A DNA stretch of 64,000 nucleotides from an uncultured Clostridia bacterium. Its GTDB lineage: Bacteria > Bacillota > Clostridia > Oscillospirales > Ruminococcaceae. The DNA lies in contig CANQLR010000010.1 of assembly GCA_947624745.1 (NCBI GenBank), positions 1 to 64,000 of the forward strand, given 5' to 3'. The position numbers were made by a program, and so were the translations under genes. Positions 8,171 to 16,294 of this stretch are shown one piece after another (the first letter of the stretch is position 1; the number at the start of each line of letters is the position of its first letter). The notes beneath the pieces are model-generated. The model worked only from the letters and a program-made list of their open reading frames with translations. It ran no database searches and had not been told where the DNA came from.

Positions 8171-8279
8171 GCGCAGGGTCTGCACTTTGCTGCGGTGAAT
8201 CAGAAAAGTGCAAGTCAGCACATACAAGGAGAGGCACAAAGCTTGTGCCCCTCTGCAAACTGCGGTAGAGGCACCGACC

Positions 8280-8376
8280 GGGGCGAAGCCCCATGCGCGG
8301 AGCTTCGCTCCGCGCGGCCGGGAGGCTCCGCCTCCCGGCACGCCGGCCACGAAGTGGCCGGCGGGGGCTTCGCCCC
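8280..8376 (+). repeat. Triple-hairpin module 2
   Basis: GGGGCGAAGCCCC, then hairpins GCGCGGAGC/GCTCCGCGC (8295-8315, loop TTC), GCCGGGAGGC/GCCTCCCGGC (8317-8339, loop TCC) and GCCGGCCAC/GTGGCCGGC (8342-8362, loop GAA), then GGGGCTTCGCCCC. Module architecture is conserved while stems differ from the other copies. It is followed by a reverse-orientation degenerate TTTGCC-type box near 8430-8452. Confidence 0.85.
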
Positions 8377-8607
8377 TATCCCCCTGCGTTTTAGCCGAGT
8401 TCGATATTGCCCCAACCGGGCTGCATAAGGTATTCGCTTCGCTCATGCTATTTTAAGCCCCCTCCCCTGCCCCTCCCCGACGGGGAGGGAGCGCAACGGC
8501 CTATCGACATCTGACTCGTACCTTAGTTCCCGTTGCGCAGCGAACCCGCCGGAGCGGCGGCTTCGCCCTCACCCTGCCTCACCGCAGCAAAGTGCAAAAC
8601 CCGCACC

Positions 8608-8702
8608 GGGCGAAGCCCGTGTCGGCAGCTTCGCTGCCGACACGCCGCCCGAGCCGAGCTCGGGCGGCGAGCGCGCACTCCGTGCGCGCCCGGGCTTCGC
8701 CC
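8608..8702 (+). repeat. Triple-hairpin module 3 (inverted orientation)
   Basis: GGGCGAAGCCC, then hairpins GTGTCGGCAGC/GCTGCCGACAC (8619-8643), GCCGCCCGAGC/GCTCGGGCGGC (8644-8668) and GCGCGCAC/GTGCGCGC (8671-8689), then GGGCTTCGCCCC. The conserved flank CACCGCAGCAAAGTGCA lies on the left side, the reverse complement of the right flank of module 1, so this copy is inverted. It ends about 145 bases before the htrA start codon. Confidence 0.85.
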
Positions 8703-8847
8703 CACCCCTCCCTTTTCGCAACTAAATCTCCAAAAATTCCGCTTTCTTTCATACAGTTTTCACATCGGTGGGGTAATATTTAAAGCAATAAGACCAATGC
8801 GGTTCATGACAGATATCACGCAGTTTACGAGCTTGGAGGTAAACACA

Positions 8848-10563
8848 ATGTATGGATCGGATCTTGAAAATGTAAATAACGCCCCCGAAGAGGCCGCCTC
8901 GGAAGACTCCGGGAACGCCGTTTCGGGCGACGCTCGGGATCCCGCGGCGGAAGCCTCGGCAGCCGCTCCCGAGGCTCAGAATATTTCGGAAATTCCGGGG
9001 GAGGATATCCCCGAAGCGCCCAAGAGCGAGCCCGCGACCAAGCCTTCTCATGAAGAGCCCGCCGCCGAGGCCGCTAAGGAAGAGCCTGTTAAGGAGGAGC
9101 CCGCAAACGCCGGCGCGTCCTACTACGAAGCCCCGAGCGCGAGCGTTCCGCCGCAGCACACGGCCCAGCCGCAGCAGCAGTATTCGCAGCAGTACGGCTA
9201 TCACCAGCCGCCGAGGCCGCCCTACAACCCTTCGCAGGGCTACTACGTCCCCCAGACCAACGAGTTCGTCTACGCTCCCCAGCCGCCGAAGAAAAAGAAA
9301 AACGTCGGCAAGGCCATTCTGATCGCGATCGCCGCGGTGCTCTGCGTTTTCGTGATCTCGGTCGGTTCAATTTCCGCCTACAGCTTTATCAACGGGCAGC
9401 GGCTCGAAACGAACAACGAGCGCCAGAAGGTCGACATAGACAAGGAATTCCGCCAGAATTACGACGACGAGGACGTTGCCGCCGAGAGCGACGATATCGA
9501 CAGGGACGAGCCCGACGACGATGACGGCGAGGAAGACGGCGAGAAGGAGAACCTCAGCATAAACCGCACTCCTCTGCGCGATTTCCCGACCCTCGAACAG
9601 CTTGCTTCCCCCGAGGACGCCATGGCCATACCCGACATCTATGACAAGGTAAGCCCGTCGGTCGTGGGAGTGTCCTGCAAGGTCGCAAGGGGCACCCAGC
9701 TCGGCACCGGCTTTATAATCTCGGAAGACGGATATATCATCACGAACGCCCACGTCATCGACGGCCACACCGCTTCGGTGATGGTCGTGGACAGCGACCT
9801 GAACGAGTACGAGGCCGAGATCATCGGCTCGGACGAGCAGAGCGATATCGCGGTTCTTAAGATCGACCCCTCCGACTTCGACCTTGTTCCGGTCGAGTTC
9901 GGAAAGTCCTCCGACCTTAGAATCGGCGAGCTTGCGATAGCGATAGGAAACCCCCTCGGCTTCGACCTTTACGGCACAATGACCACCGGCATAATCTCCG
10001 GCCTCAACAGAACGGTCACCGTCGAGGACAACACCATGACCCTGCTTCAGACCTCCGCCTCGATAAATAACGGAAACTCGGGCGGGCCTTTGATAGACGC
10101 CTACGGGCACGTCATCGGGATAACCTCCGCAAAGATCGACTCCATGTACGGCGAGAGCCTCGGCTTCGCGATACCCATCGACGAGGCGCTCCCGATAGTC
10201 ACTAACCTCATCCAGTACGGCTACGTCATCGGAAGGCCGTCGATAGGCATTTCGGGTCAGGACATCTCGGAGCTCCTGTCGATCTACTACGGCATCCCGC
10301 GCGGGGTTCTTATATACTCCGTGACCGACGGCTCGGGCGCGCAGAAGGCGGGTATCCAGCCGGACGACGTGATAATCGCCATCGAGGGCGAGACGATAAC
10401 CGGCATGAACGAACTCAACGAGGTCAAAAACCGGTACAAGGTCGGCGACACGATAACCCTCACCATCTATCGCCCGGAAATGAGCGAGTGGGGACAGCAC
10501 TCGGGCAAGAGCTTTGACGTCGAAGTCGTTCTGACCGAAGCCTACCCCACCGAGCAGCAATAA
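8848..10563 (+). CDS. htrA: HtrA/DegP-like membrane-anchored serine protease
   Basis: 571 residues from ATG 8848 (MYGSDLENVNNAPEE), chosen because TTGGAGG lies 8 bases upstream; the longer open frame upstream runs through the hairpin repeats. A long Ala/Glu/Pro- and Gln/Tyr-rich cytoplasmic tail (1-147) and a lysine cluster precede a transmembrane helix (about 155-177). A very acidic linker (200-235) follows, then a trypsin-like domain with His302 (TNAHVIDG), Asp333 (SDIAVL) and Ser411 (NNGNSGGPL), and a C-terminal PDZ domain (about 470-565). HtrA proteases degrade misfolded envelope proteins. The Pro/Gln-rich cytoplasmic tail is longer than in typical HtrA. Monocistronic by context. Confidence 0.93.
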   Translation: MYGSDLENVNNAPEEAASEDSGNAVSGDARDPAAEASAAAPEAQNISEIPGEDIPEAPKSEPATKPSHEEPAAEAAKEEPVKEEPANAGASYYEAPSASVPPQHTAQPQQQYSQQYGYHQPPRPPYNPSQGYYVPQTNEFVYAPQPPKKKKNVGKAILIAIAAVLCVFVISVGSISAYSFINGQRLETNNERQKVDIDKEFRQNYDDEDVAAESDDIDRDEPDDDDGEEDGEKENLSINRTPLRDFPTLEQLASPEDAMAIPDIYDKVSPSVVGVSCKVARGTQLGTGFIISEDGYIITNAHVIDGHTASVMVVDSDLNEYEAEIIGSDEQSDIAVLKIDPSDFDLVPVEFGKSSDLRIGELAIAIGNPLGFDLYGTMTTGIISGLNRTVTVEDNTMTLLQTSASINNGNSGGPLIDAYGHVIGITSAKIDSMYGESLGFAIPIDEALPIVTNLIQYGYVIGRPSIGISGQDISELLSIYYGIPRGVLIYSVTDGSGAQKAGIQPDDVIIAIEGETITGMNELNEVKNRYKVGDTITLTIYRPEMSEWGQHSGKSFDVEVVLTEAYPTEQQ

Positions 10564-10605
10564 TATTGACATCTTCAACGCTTTTTCATATTTTTCCCTT
10601 TCTTT

Positions 10606-10651
10606 TGAAGTCGGCAGATGTCAGCGACCCTGACATCTGTGGCTGACTTCA
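10606..10651. repeat. Long hairpin downstream of htrA
   Basis: CAGATGTCAG and CTGACATCTG form a perfect 10-bp stem, extended outward by GAAGTC/GACTTC. There is no T-run, so it is not a standard intrinsic terminator; it may stabilise the htrA transcript 3' end. Confidence 0.6.
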
Positions 10652-10770
10652 TTAAGAAGACAGAGGTCGGATATCGGATATCAGACCCGAAAGGTGTGCT
10701 GACGCACATTCTCAAATTAACCCTCTACCAGCATTTTTTAGTGCGCTGTTTTCATTTTTTCCCTCTCGGA

Positions 10771-10808
10771 AGACAGTCGGTCGAAAGGCCGGCTGTTTTC
10801 CTGTTTAC
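10771..10808 (+). terminator. Probable terminator downstream of htrA
   Basis: ACAGTCGGTC-GAAA-GGCCGGCTGT stem-loop (10 bp with two G-U pairs) followed by TTTTCCTGTTT. The distance from the htrA stop, about 200 bases, is long, and the intervening 10564-10770 holds only the hairpin at 10606. Confidence 0.6.
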
Positions 10809-10810
10809 GC

Positions 10811-10838
10811 GAAAAAATATCCCCCGGCGGCCCGGGGG
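10811..10838 (-). terminator. Terminator of the cotF-like gene
   Basis: On the minus strand CCCCCGGG-ccg-CCGGGGG is followed by ATATTTTTTC. It sits just after the stop of the minus-strand coat-protein gene and faces the htrA terminator. Confidence 0.8.
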
Positions 10839-10864
10839 AAAGAGTGTTATTTAATGTCCTTAGG

Positions 10865-11320
10865 CTATTCGTACAGCCCGTTCGCGTTCATATAGGCCCA
10901 GAGCTTTTCGCCGTGCTGCTGCTCCTCGGCCTGAATATGGTTCAGGGCTTTTCTTGCGTTCGGGTCGGTGAACTCGAAAACGCTCACGTCGTAAAGGCTC
11001 GAAGCGTGCTTTTCGGAGGCGAGCATATCGGTGCAGAGAAATTTGTCGATGTTTTTCGACATCTCGTCGCGATAGTCGACCTTTCGGCACCAGTGATTGT
11101 TTTCGCCCGAAAGTCCGGTCGGCATCTGCGGGACCGTCCCCGAAAGCATCTGCGTGATGGAATCGTAGTGGCTGCGTTCGGTGTTCGCCATCTCGCTGAA
11201 CATGTTCTTTAGCTCGTCCGAGCAGGCGTCGGTGCTGTATTTGTCATACTTCTCCCAGCAGAGCTTTTCCTGCCCCTTAAGGTCCTTTAAAAGGGCCTGT
11301 TCCTTTGGAGTCAGCGTCAT
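10865..11320 (-). CDS. CotF-like spore coat / ferritin-like protein
   Basis: 151 residues (MTLTPKEQALLKDLKGQEKL). The pattern LLKDLKGQEKLCWEKY, with ELKNMFSEMANTERSHYDSITQML and a C-terminal NHIQAEEQQHGEKLWAYM, matches the CotF family. These are four-helix, ferritin-like coat proteins of Clostridia and Bacilli, with Glu/His pairs in helices 2 and 4. A role in the spore coat is inferred from the family; its presence with gpr supports a spore-former. AAGGATATGATGA precedes the start. Transcribed alone, convergent with htrA. Confidence 0.8.
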   Translation of the reverse strand: MTLTPKEQALLKDLKGQEKLCWEKYDKYSTDACSDELKNMFSEMANTERSHYDSITQMLSGTVPQMPTGLSGENNHWCRKVDYRDEMSKNIDKFLCTDMLASEKHASSLYDVSVFEFTDPNARKALNHIQAEEQQHGEKLWAYMNANGLYE

Positions 11321-11387
11321 TTCATCATATCCTTTCTTAGTGGAATATGGTAGTATTATGTACGCCGCTCGGGAAAATATTCATCGG

Positions 11388-11867
11388 CTATATGCGCTTT
11401 TTCATGTAGCCGATCGGGAAGGAAAAGCCGCTCTCGTTTCTGACCTCGACCGTCTCAAAGCCGAACCCCTCATACCACTTTCTGAGCTTAACGTTCGGCC
11501 AGATCAGGCAGACGACCATATTTTTGCAGCCGGCTTCCCTCGCCCTTTTTATGCCGTCCTCCATAAGCTCGCGGCCGATGCCTTGGTGGCGCATTTTCGG
11601 CAGGACGCTGAGGTTATTTATCTCGCAGTCCTCCCCGCGAATGCTCAAAGAATAGTACCCCACGATATCCCCGTTTTGCGCATAGCAAAGCATAGGCCTT
11701 TTTTCGACGTCCATCTGGTAAAAAAGCCTCTCCTCAGATATTGAAAAGCCGGTAAAGCGGGGCGCGTCCTCCCGCGTGAAGCCGAGCATGTCGGCGACGG
11801 TGAGAAAGCTCGTTCTTATCACCCCGACGCAGGCGGGGATCTCGTCTCGGGTTATAGGCCGTATCAT
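11388..11867 (-). CDS. GNAT-family N-acetyltransferase
   Basis: 159 residues. It has the Gcn5-related fold: a first strand MIRPITRDEIPACVGVI, the acetyl-CoA-binding loop LSVLPKMRHQGIGRELME (R..GIG signature) and a late strand with LRKWYEGFGFETVEVRNE. The GFGFE ending is typical of small-molecule or peptide acetyltransferases. The start lies 9 bases after the stop of the amidohydrolase gene, so the two form an operon. Substrate cannot be read from sequence. Confidence 0.88.
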   Translation of the reverse strand: MIRPITRDEIPACVGVIRTSFLTVADMLGFTREDAPRFTGFSISEERLFYQMDVEKRPMLCYAQNGDIVGYYSLSIRGEDCEINNLSVLPKMRHQGIGRELMEDGIKRAREAGCKNMVVCLIWPNVKLRKWYEGFGFETVEVRNESGFSFPIGYMKKRI

Positions 11868-11876
11868 TTAATCACC

Positions 11877-12662
11877 CTATTCAAAAAACAGCTCATGAGC
11901 ATTTTTGTAAAGTATTTTTTCGCTCTCGTTCCGACTTAAACCGAGGGCATTAAAGCGCTCAAGCTCCTTGCCGAAGTCCCACATCGGGTAGTCGGTCCCG
12001 AAAAGAACCCGCTCGGCCCCGTAGGCCCTTATTATCCCGACCGCCTCGTCCTTCGGAAGAAACGCCAGCGAGCTCGAACAGTCGGTCATGAAGCCTTCAT
12101 AGCCCGAGAGGATCTCCTGAGCCTCCTTCCAGAAGCTCCAGCCGCCGAAATGAGCGCCTATCACCCGAAGCCCCCCGAAGCTGTCGAAAACCCTTTTGAG
12201 CCTTTTCGGGTGAGAAAAATCGCTGCGGGGGTCGCCCATGTGAAGAAGCAGCAGAACGCCCTTGTCGCGGCAGATCTCGTAAATTCTTAAGCATTTCGGG
12301 TCGTCAAGCGGCGCGCCCTGAAAGTCGTGGTGCATCTTTACGCCCTTGAGGCCGAGGGAAATGAGCGAGTTTATCTCCGCCTCGGGGTCGGAAGAATCGG
12401 GGTGAACGGTGCCGAGCCCCGCAAGGTTCGGGTATGCCTTGATCTCGCCCGCGATGAACGAGTTGATGCTTTCGGTCTGGCTCGGCTTGGTCGCGACCGA
12501 AAAAATCACGCTGTGGGTTATGCCGGCGCTCTCCCGCGCGGCGATCATCTCGCTCGCCGAGCCTTTGTAGGCCATCGGCAGGCTGTAAAAATCGCCGATG
12601 CTCTTTGAAGCCTTCTCCGCGATCTTGTCGGGGTAAACGTGGCAGTGGCAGTCAATTATCAT
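11877..12662 (-). CDS. TIM-barrel amidohydrolase (amidohydrolase 2 family)
   Basis: 261 residues (MIIDCHCHVYPDKIAEKASK). Metal ligands expected for the family are visible: His6 and His8 in DCHCH, a mid-chain LLLHMGDP His, VIGAHFGGW His and the final LFGTDYPMWDF Asp. The family covers metal-dependent decarboxylases and hydrolases related to aminocarboxymuconate-semialdehyde decarboxylase and uronate-type hydrolases; the specific reaction is not clear. It lies first in a two-gene operon with the GNAT enzyme. The upstream region (12663-12720) contains TATGATACT repeats that may hold its promoter. Confidence 0.85.
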   Translation of the reverse strand: MIIDCHCHVYPDKIAEKASKSIGDFYSLPMAYKGSASEMIAARESAGITHSVIFSVATKPSQTESINSFIAGEIKAYPNLAGLGTVHPDSSDPEAEINSLISLGLKGVKMHHDFQGAPLDDPKCLRIYEICRDKGVLLLLHMGDPRSDFSHPKRLKRVFDSFGGLRVIGAHFGGWSFWKEAQEILSGYEGFMTDCSSSLAFLPKDEAVGIIRAYGAERVLFGTDYPMWDFGKELERFNALGLSRNESEKILYKNAHELFFE

Positions 12663-12815
12663 AGTATCATCTCCGGTATTGTATGATACTACATTTGGGG
12701 AGGAATGTCAAGCGCGGAGGAGGAAAATCGGGGAGCGGGAAAGTCGGGGGCGATGATATGGGAGGAACGATGAGAGGGTGGAAGGGGGCGGAGAACGGGC
12801 ATCGGGGGGCGTATT

Positions 12816-12900
12816 AAAAGGTGTCGCCGTTGGCGCTGTCAGAGGACAGAGGACAGACATCAGAGGGCAGAATAAAAGGTGTCGCCGTTGGCGACGAATA
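12816..12900 (+). repeat. Purine-rich tandem plus GTGTCGCCGTTGGCG repeat
   Basis: AAAAGGTGTCGCCGTTGGCG occurs at 12816-12835 and 12874-12893, a 58-bp period, separated by AGAGGACAGAGGACAGACATCAGAGG. The TCGCCGTTGGCGA core is self-complementary. Related sequence lies, inverted, at 34651-34860. No gene lies between 12663 and 12815. Confidence 0.7.
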
Positions 12901-12923
12901 TATAAACGCGTTGAAAAAGGCTT

Positions 12924-13393
12924 CCCATATATACCGAAAAAACGGGCATTTGTTGCACGGAAATGTGCAACTTTTTTGAAAAAATTTTTTAAATCCTTCT
13001 CGGAGTACAAATGTACGGACTATAAAGGAGGTTAAGAAACAAAAAATTGGGGGGATTTTTGTGGAAGGTGACGAAAAGTCTAAGCGTGTTAGAGGCAGGC
13101 AAAATAGTTTAACCGGCTAATTTTATGAGAGACAAGCCGAAAAGGTTTCGCCGGCCTTTCCTCAAAAGGCCGCAGGATTCCAAAGGGCAGAGCCCTTTGG
13201 TCGCCCGTCGCAACGGGCGAAATCCCCTTTCCAAAAATATCGCAGGAGGGTAGCCAAACAGTCCGACCCCGGGCGAAGCCGCCGCTCCGGCGGGTTCGCT
13301 GCGCAACGGGTGCTAAGGTACGAGTCAGAAGTCGATTGGGCGTTGCGTTCTCGACGGGAGTCTCCCCGTTTGCCGAGCGGAGAGTGAGGCAAA
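12924..13393 (+). repeat. Long composite repeat, copy A
   Basis: AT-rich block 12924-13136: it starts CCCATATATACCGAAAAAACG, contains GTTGCACggaaatGTGCAAC and GGAGTACAAATGTACGG, and ends AAAATAGTTTAACCGGCTAATTTTATGAGAGACAAG. It is followed by the GC-rich block with CGCCCGTCGCAACGGGCG, up to a TTTGCC box at 13369-13393. Nearly the same sequence lies inverted at 44379-44795. Translating the matching frame gives the same peptide as copy B, but copy A has two in-frame stops, so it is not called as a gene. Confidence 0.85.
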
Positions 13394-13446
13394 CTCTGCT
13401 CTCGACCGGGGTTTAGCAGAAAGTTTGGGAGTTATGCCATGGTCGT

Positions 13447-13541
13447 GGGCGAAGCCCCGAGGCGGCAGCGGAGCTGCCGCCGTAAAGGCCGCGCGGAGCG
13501 CGGCCTTTGGCGCCCACGGAGTGGGTGCCCGGGGCTTCGCC
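13447..13541 (+). repeat. Triple-hairpin module 4
   Basis: GGGCGAAGCCCC, then hairpins GGCGGCAGC/GCTGCCGCC (13461-13481), AAAGGCCGCGC/GCGCGGCCTTT (13484-13508) and GGCGCCCAC/GTGGGTGCC (13509-13529), all with GGA loops, then GGGGCTTCGCC and CTGTACTTTGCTGCGGTG. Same orientation as module 1. Confidence 0.85.
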
Positions 13542-13709
13542 ACGCAGAGTCTGTACTTTGCTGCGGTGGGGCAGCACGGTGTGGGGCGCACCCCGGGCTT
13601 CGCCCCGCCCCCAGCGCCCCCGCTGCCAACCCGTTATCCCCTGTCTTCTCCCCGCCCCCCTCCTTAGACCGCGCCCCCAAAAAATATTATTATTTTTTCA
13701 AATTCCCTC

Positions 13710-13738
13710 TTGTAACTCTCAAAAAAATGTGCTATACT
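13710..13738 (+). promoter_or_regulatory. Sigma-A promoter of mreB
   Basis: TTGTAA (13710-13715), 17-base spacer, TATACT (13733-13738); 37 bases before the mreB ATG. Confidence 0.8.
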
Positions 13739-13775
13739 TACCTTGGACTAATTTTTACAAAGAAAGAGGATCATT

Positions 13776-14792
13776 ATGAGCATGTTCAAAAAAGATATAG
13801 GAATCGACCTCGGCACTGCGAACACCCTCGTTTACGCGAAGGGCAAGGGCATCATTCTTCGCGAGCCTTCCGTCGTCGCGGTGGATACAAAATCCGAGGT
13901 CGTCAGATACGTCGGCACCGAGGCGAAAAACATCATCGGCCGCACTCCGGGCTCTATCCGCGCGGTGAGGCCCCTTAAGGACGGCGTTATCGCCGATTTC
14001 GACATGACCACCGCCATGCTTCAGGAGTTTATCCGAAAGGCGCTCGGCAACCCGCTTGCCCGCGCAAGAGTAATAATCTGCATTCCCTCCGGCGTTACGG
14101 CTGTCGAGAGGCGCGCAGTTAAAGAGGCCGCCGAGGGCGCCGGCGCCAAGAAGGTCGCCATCATCGAGGAGCCTATGGCAGCCGCAATCGGCGCGGGTCT
14201 TCCCGTCGAATCCCCTACCGGGTCGATGATTGTCGACATCGGCGGCGGCACCAGCGAGGTCGCGGTCATCTCCCTCTGCGGCATCGTCACCAGCCGCTCG
14301 GTCAGGGTCGCGGGGGACGAGTTCGACAACTCCATAATTAACTTCATTAAGAGAAAATACAACCTTCTGATAGGCGAGCGCACCGCCGAGACCATCAAGA
14401 TCTCCATCGGCTCGGCCTATCCCGGCGACGAGGACACCGAGCTCGAAATAAAGGGCAGAAACCTTCTCACCGGCCTTCCCGAAAACATCACCGTGACCTC
14501 GGAGGAGATAAGAGAGGCCCTTTCCGAGTCGCTCTCGCACATCATCGAGGCCATCAAGGTGACCCTTGAGCGCACTCCCCCGGAGCTTTCCGCCGACATC
14601 ATCGACGCGGGTATAACCCTTGCGGGCGGCGGCGCGCTTTTAAGAGGTCTCGACCTTCTTATCAACGAGGAGACCGGCATTCCCGTTCACATCGCCGAAA
14701 GGCCGCTCGACTGCGTTGTCGACGGCACCGGCAAGCTTCTTGACAACATCGAGGAGCTCTCGGAGGTCTTAAACGCCGAGTCGAACAGCTGA
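13776..14792 (+). CDS. mreB: Rod-shape determining protein MreB
   Basis: 338 residues. It carries the actin-like phosphate-1 motif [19 protein letters not shown] at residues 8-25, [20 protein letters not shown], the phosphate-2 motif [17 protein letters not shown] and the adenosine motif [13 protein letters not shown]. Length matches the family (about 330-345). MreB forms membrane-associated filaments that orient lateral wall synthesis together with MreC, MreD and PBP2, which follow here. Start ATG with AGAGGA upstream. A CCCCGC/GCGGGG hairpin at about 14821-14840 lies between mreB and mreC and may damp read-through. Confidence 0.97.
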   Translation: MSMFKKDIGIDLGTANTLVYAKGKGIILREPSVVAVDTKSEVVRYVGTEAKNIIGRTPGSIRAVRPLKDGVIADFDMTTAMLQEFIRKALGNPLARARVIICIPSGVTAVERRAVKEAAEGAGAKKVAIIEEPMAAAIGAGLPVESPTGSMIVDIGGGTSEVAVISLCGIVTSRSVRVAGDEFDNSIINFIKRKYNLLIGERTAETIKISIGSAYPGDEDTELEIKGRNLLTGLPENITVTSEEIREALSESLSHIIEAIKVTLERTPPELSADIIDAGITLAGGGALLRGLDLLINEETGIPVHIAERPLDCVVDGTGKLLDNIEELSEVLNAESNS

Positions 14793-14867
14793 AACTCGGC
14801 TGATCAACAATAGCCCATCTGCCCCGCACCTTGCGGGGCTTAATCACCTTAAAGGGAGGCGGAGCGC

Positions 14868-15725
14868 TTGAAGGAGTTTTTCTCGTCGAAAAAGTTCATC
14901 GTAATAGCCTGCATCGCGGCTTTTCTGATCGGCGTCATGATTTACGCGGCGGTCAGCTCCTCGAACGCGATCTCCTCCGCCATCGGCACCGCTTTTTCCC
15001 CGGTGCAGAAGTTTTCAAACAAAATCTCCGACGCCGTCACCGAAACGATAGACATGCTCATCAACGCGAGGGACTACTACAACGAAAACCTCGCCCTTAA
15101 GGAGGAGCTTGCCGAGCTTTACGCGAAAATTTCCGACTATACACAGCTTGAGCAGGAAAACGAGCACCTTCGCGAGATGATAGATCTTGCGGACTCATCG
15201 AACGGGATAGAGCTTTCGGAGCCGTGCCAGGTCATCGGCCGAACGGCGAACGACCCCTACGGCTCGTTTTTCATCGACAAGGGCGAAAAGGACGGCATCG
15301 AATATTACGACCCGGTCGTGACGGCGAACGGCCTCGCGGGGTATGTGACCGAGGTGCAGTACACCTACTCCAAGGTGACCACCCTTCTTTCAAACGAGCT
15401 CTCGCTCGGCGTTTACTGCGTCCGCACAGGCGAAACCGGCGTCATCGAGGGAGGGTATGAGCTCGCCCTCGACGGCAAGGTCAGAATGGTATATATCCCG
15501 CTCGAATGCGAGCTTGGCGAGGGCGATATCCTTCTCACCTCCGGCTACAGCGGCACTGTCCCGAAGGGGATAGTCGTCGGTCTTTTGCAGGACAGCTATA
15601 TCGCCTCGAACGGGCTTTCCCGCTCGGCCGACGTGACACCGGCGGTCGACCCGTACTCCTTAAAAACAGTATTCGTCATCACCGATTTCGACGGGAAAGG
15701 CTCTGCTTATGACGAGGAGAACTGA
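14868..15725 (+). CDS. mreC: Rod-shape determining protein MreC
   Basis: 285 residues, apparently initiated at TTG 14868 (GGGAGGCGG ribosome site 6 bases upstream); no ATG fits. One N-terminal transmembrane helix (about 9-28) is followed by a coiled coil (about 50-100: NLALKEELAELYAKI...LEQENEHLREMI). The extracellular beta domain includes GRTANDPYGSFFIDKGEKDG and LLTSGYSGTVPKGIVVG, hallmarks of MreC. It would couple MreB filaments to the elongasome. The 3' end overlaps the mreD start by 17 bases, indicating coupled translation. Confidence 0.95.
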   Translation: MKEFFSSKKFIVIACIAAFLIGVMIYAAVSSSNAISSAIGTAFSPVQKFSNKISDAVTETIDMLINARDYYNENLALKEELAELYAKISDYTQLEQENEHLREMIDLADSSNGIELSEPCQVIGRTANDPYGSFFIDKGEKDGIEYYDPVVTANGLAGYVTEVQYTYSKVTTLLSNELSLGVYCVRTGETGVIEGGYELALDGKVRMVYIPLECELGEGDILLTSGYSGTVPKGIVVGLLQDSYIASNGLSRSADVTPAVDPYSLKTVFVITDFDGKGSAYDEEN

Positions 15726-16281
15726 CGCGCCGAAGGCCGTTAAGCCGGGGGTCAGAACGGTCATAAAATGGGTGATATTCTCGCTTTTAATGGTGATCGG
15801 CTTCACCACCTCCACTGCGGGAAACGGCGGTTCGACCGGGCTTTTTCTTTTCCCGCTCGCGATAGCCGTCTCGGTCTATGAAAGCGAGATACCCGCCTGC
15901 ATATACGGCTCCTGCGCGGGGCTTCTTTTGGACGTTTCCCTCGGGAAGCTCCCGGGGTTCACCGCGCTTTGGCTCTGCCTTTGCTGCGCGGGGCTTTCGG
16001 CGCTCTTTTCAAATCTACTGAGAAAAAATATCGTAAACTACTTGATTACATTTTCCCTCACCGGGGCGATATACCTCGGCGCGGACTATTACTTTTACTA
16101 CAAGATCTGGGCATACGAGGGCTACGAGCTGATATTCAAAAAGCTCCTTTGGCCCTCGGCTCTGAAAACGCTCGCCTGGGCGATCCCGGCATACATTATT
16201 ATATATATCGTCGAGCGTTTAAGCGGCGTGTTCAGAAAGCTCACGCTCGAACAGCAGGACGAAAACATTGAGCGCATTTAG
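15709..16281 (+). CDS. mreD: Rod-shape determining protein MreD
   Basis: 190 residues and highly hydrophobic, with about five to six transmembrane segments (VIKWVIFSLLMVIGFTT..., LFPLAIAVSVYES, IYGSCAGLLLDVSLGKLPG). The G...G.L.D match in AGLLLDVSLG is characteristic of MreD. It completes the mreBCD set and sits inside overlapping reading frames between mreC and mrdA. It acts in the membrane with MreC and PBP2/RodA. Confidence 0.9.
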   Translation: MTRRTDAPKAVKPGVRTVIKWVIFSLLMVIGFTTSTAGNGGSTGLFLFPLAIAVSVYESEIPACIYGSCAGLLLDVSLGKLPGFTALWLCLCCAGLSALFSNLLRKNIVNYLITFSLTGAIYLGADYYFYYKIWAYEGYELIFKKLLWPSALKTLAWAIPAYIIIYIVERLSGVFRKLTLEQQDENIERI

Positions 16282-16294
16282 CGGGGGGCGGCGA

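Noticed and set aside
7924-8460. Proteins starting MSEAKK/MSEAN and other Arg/Pro/Ala-rich frames in the repeat fields
   Set aside because: Their starts come from the repeated box ATGAGCGAGGCAAA and the frames run through palindromic repeats on both strands; no domain or ribosome site supports them.
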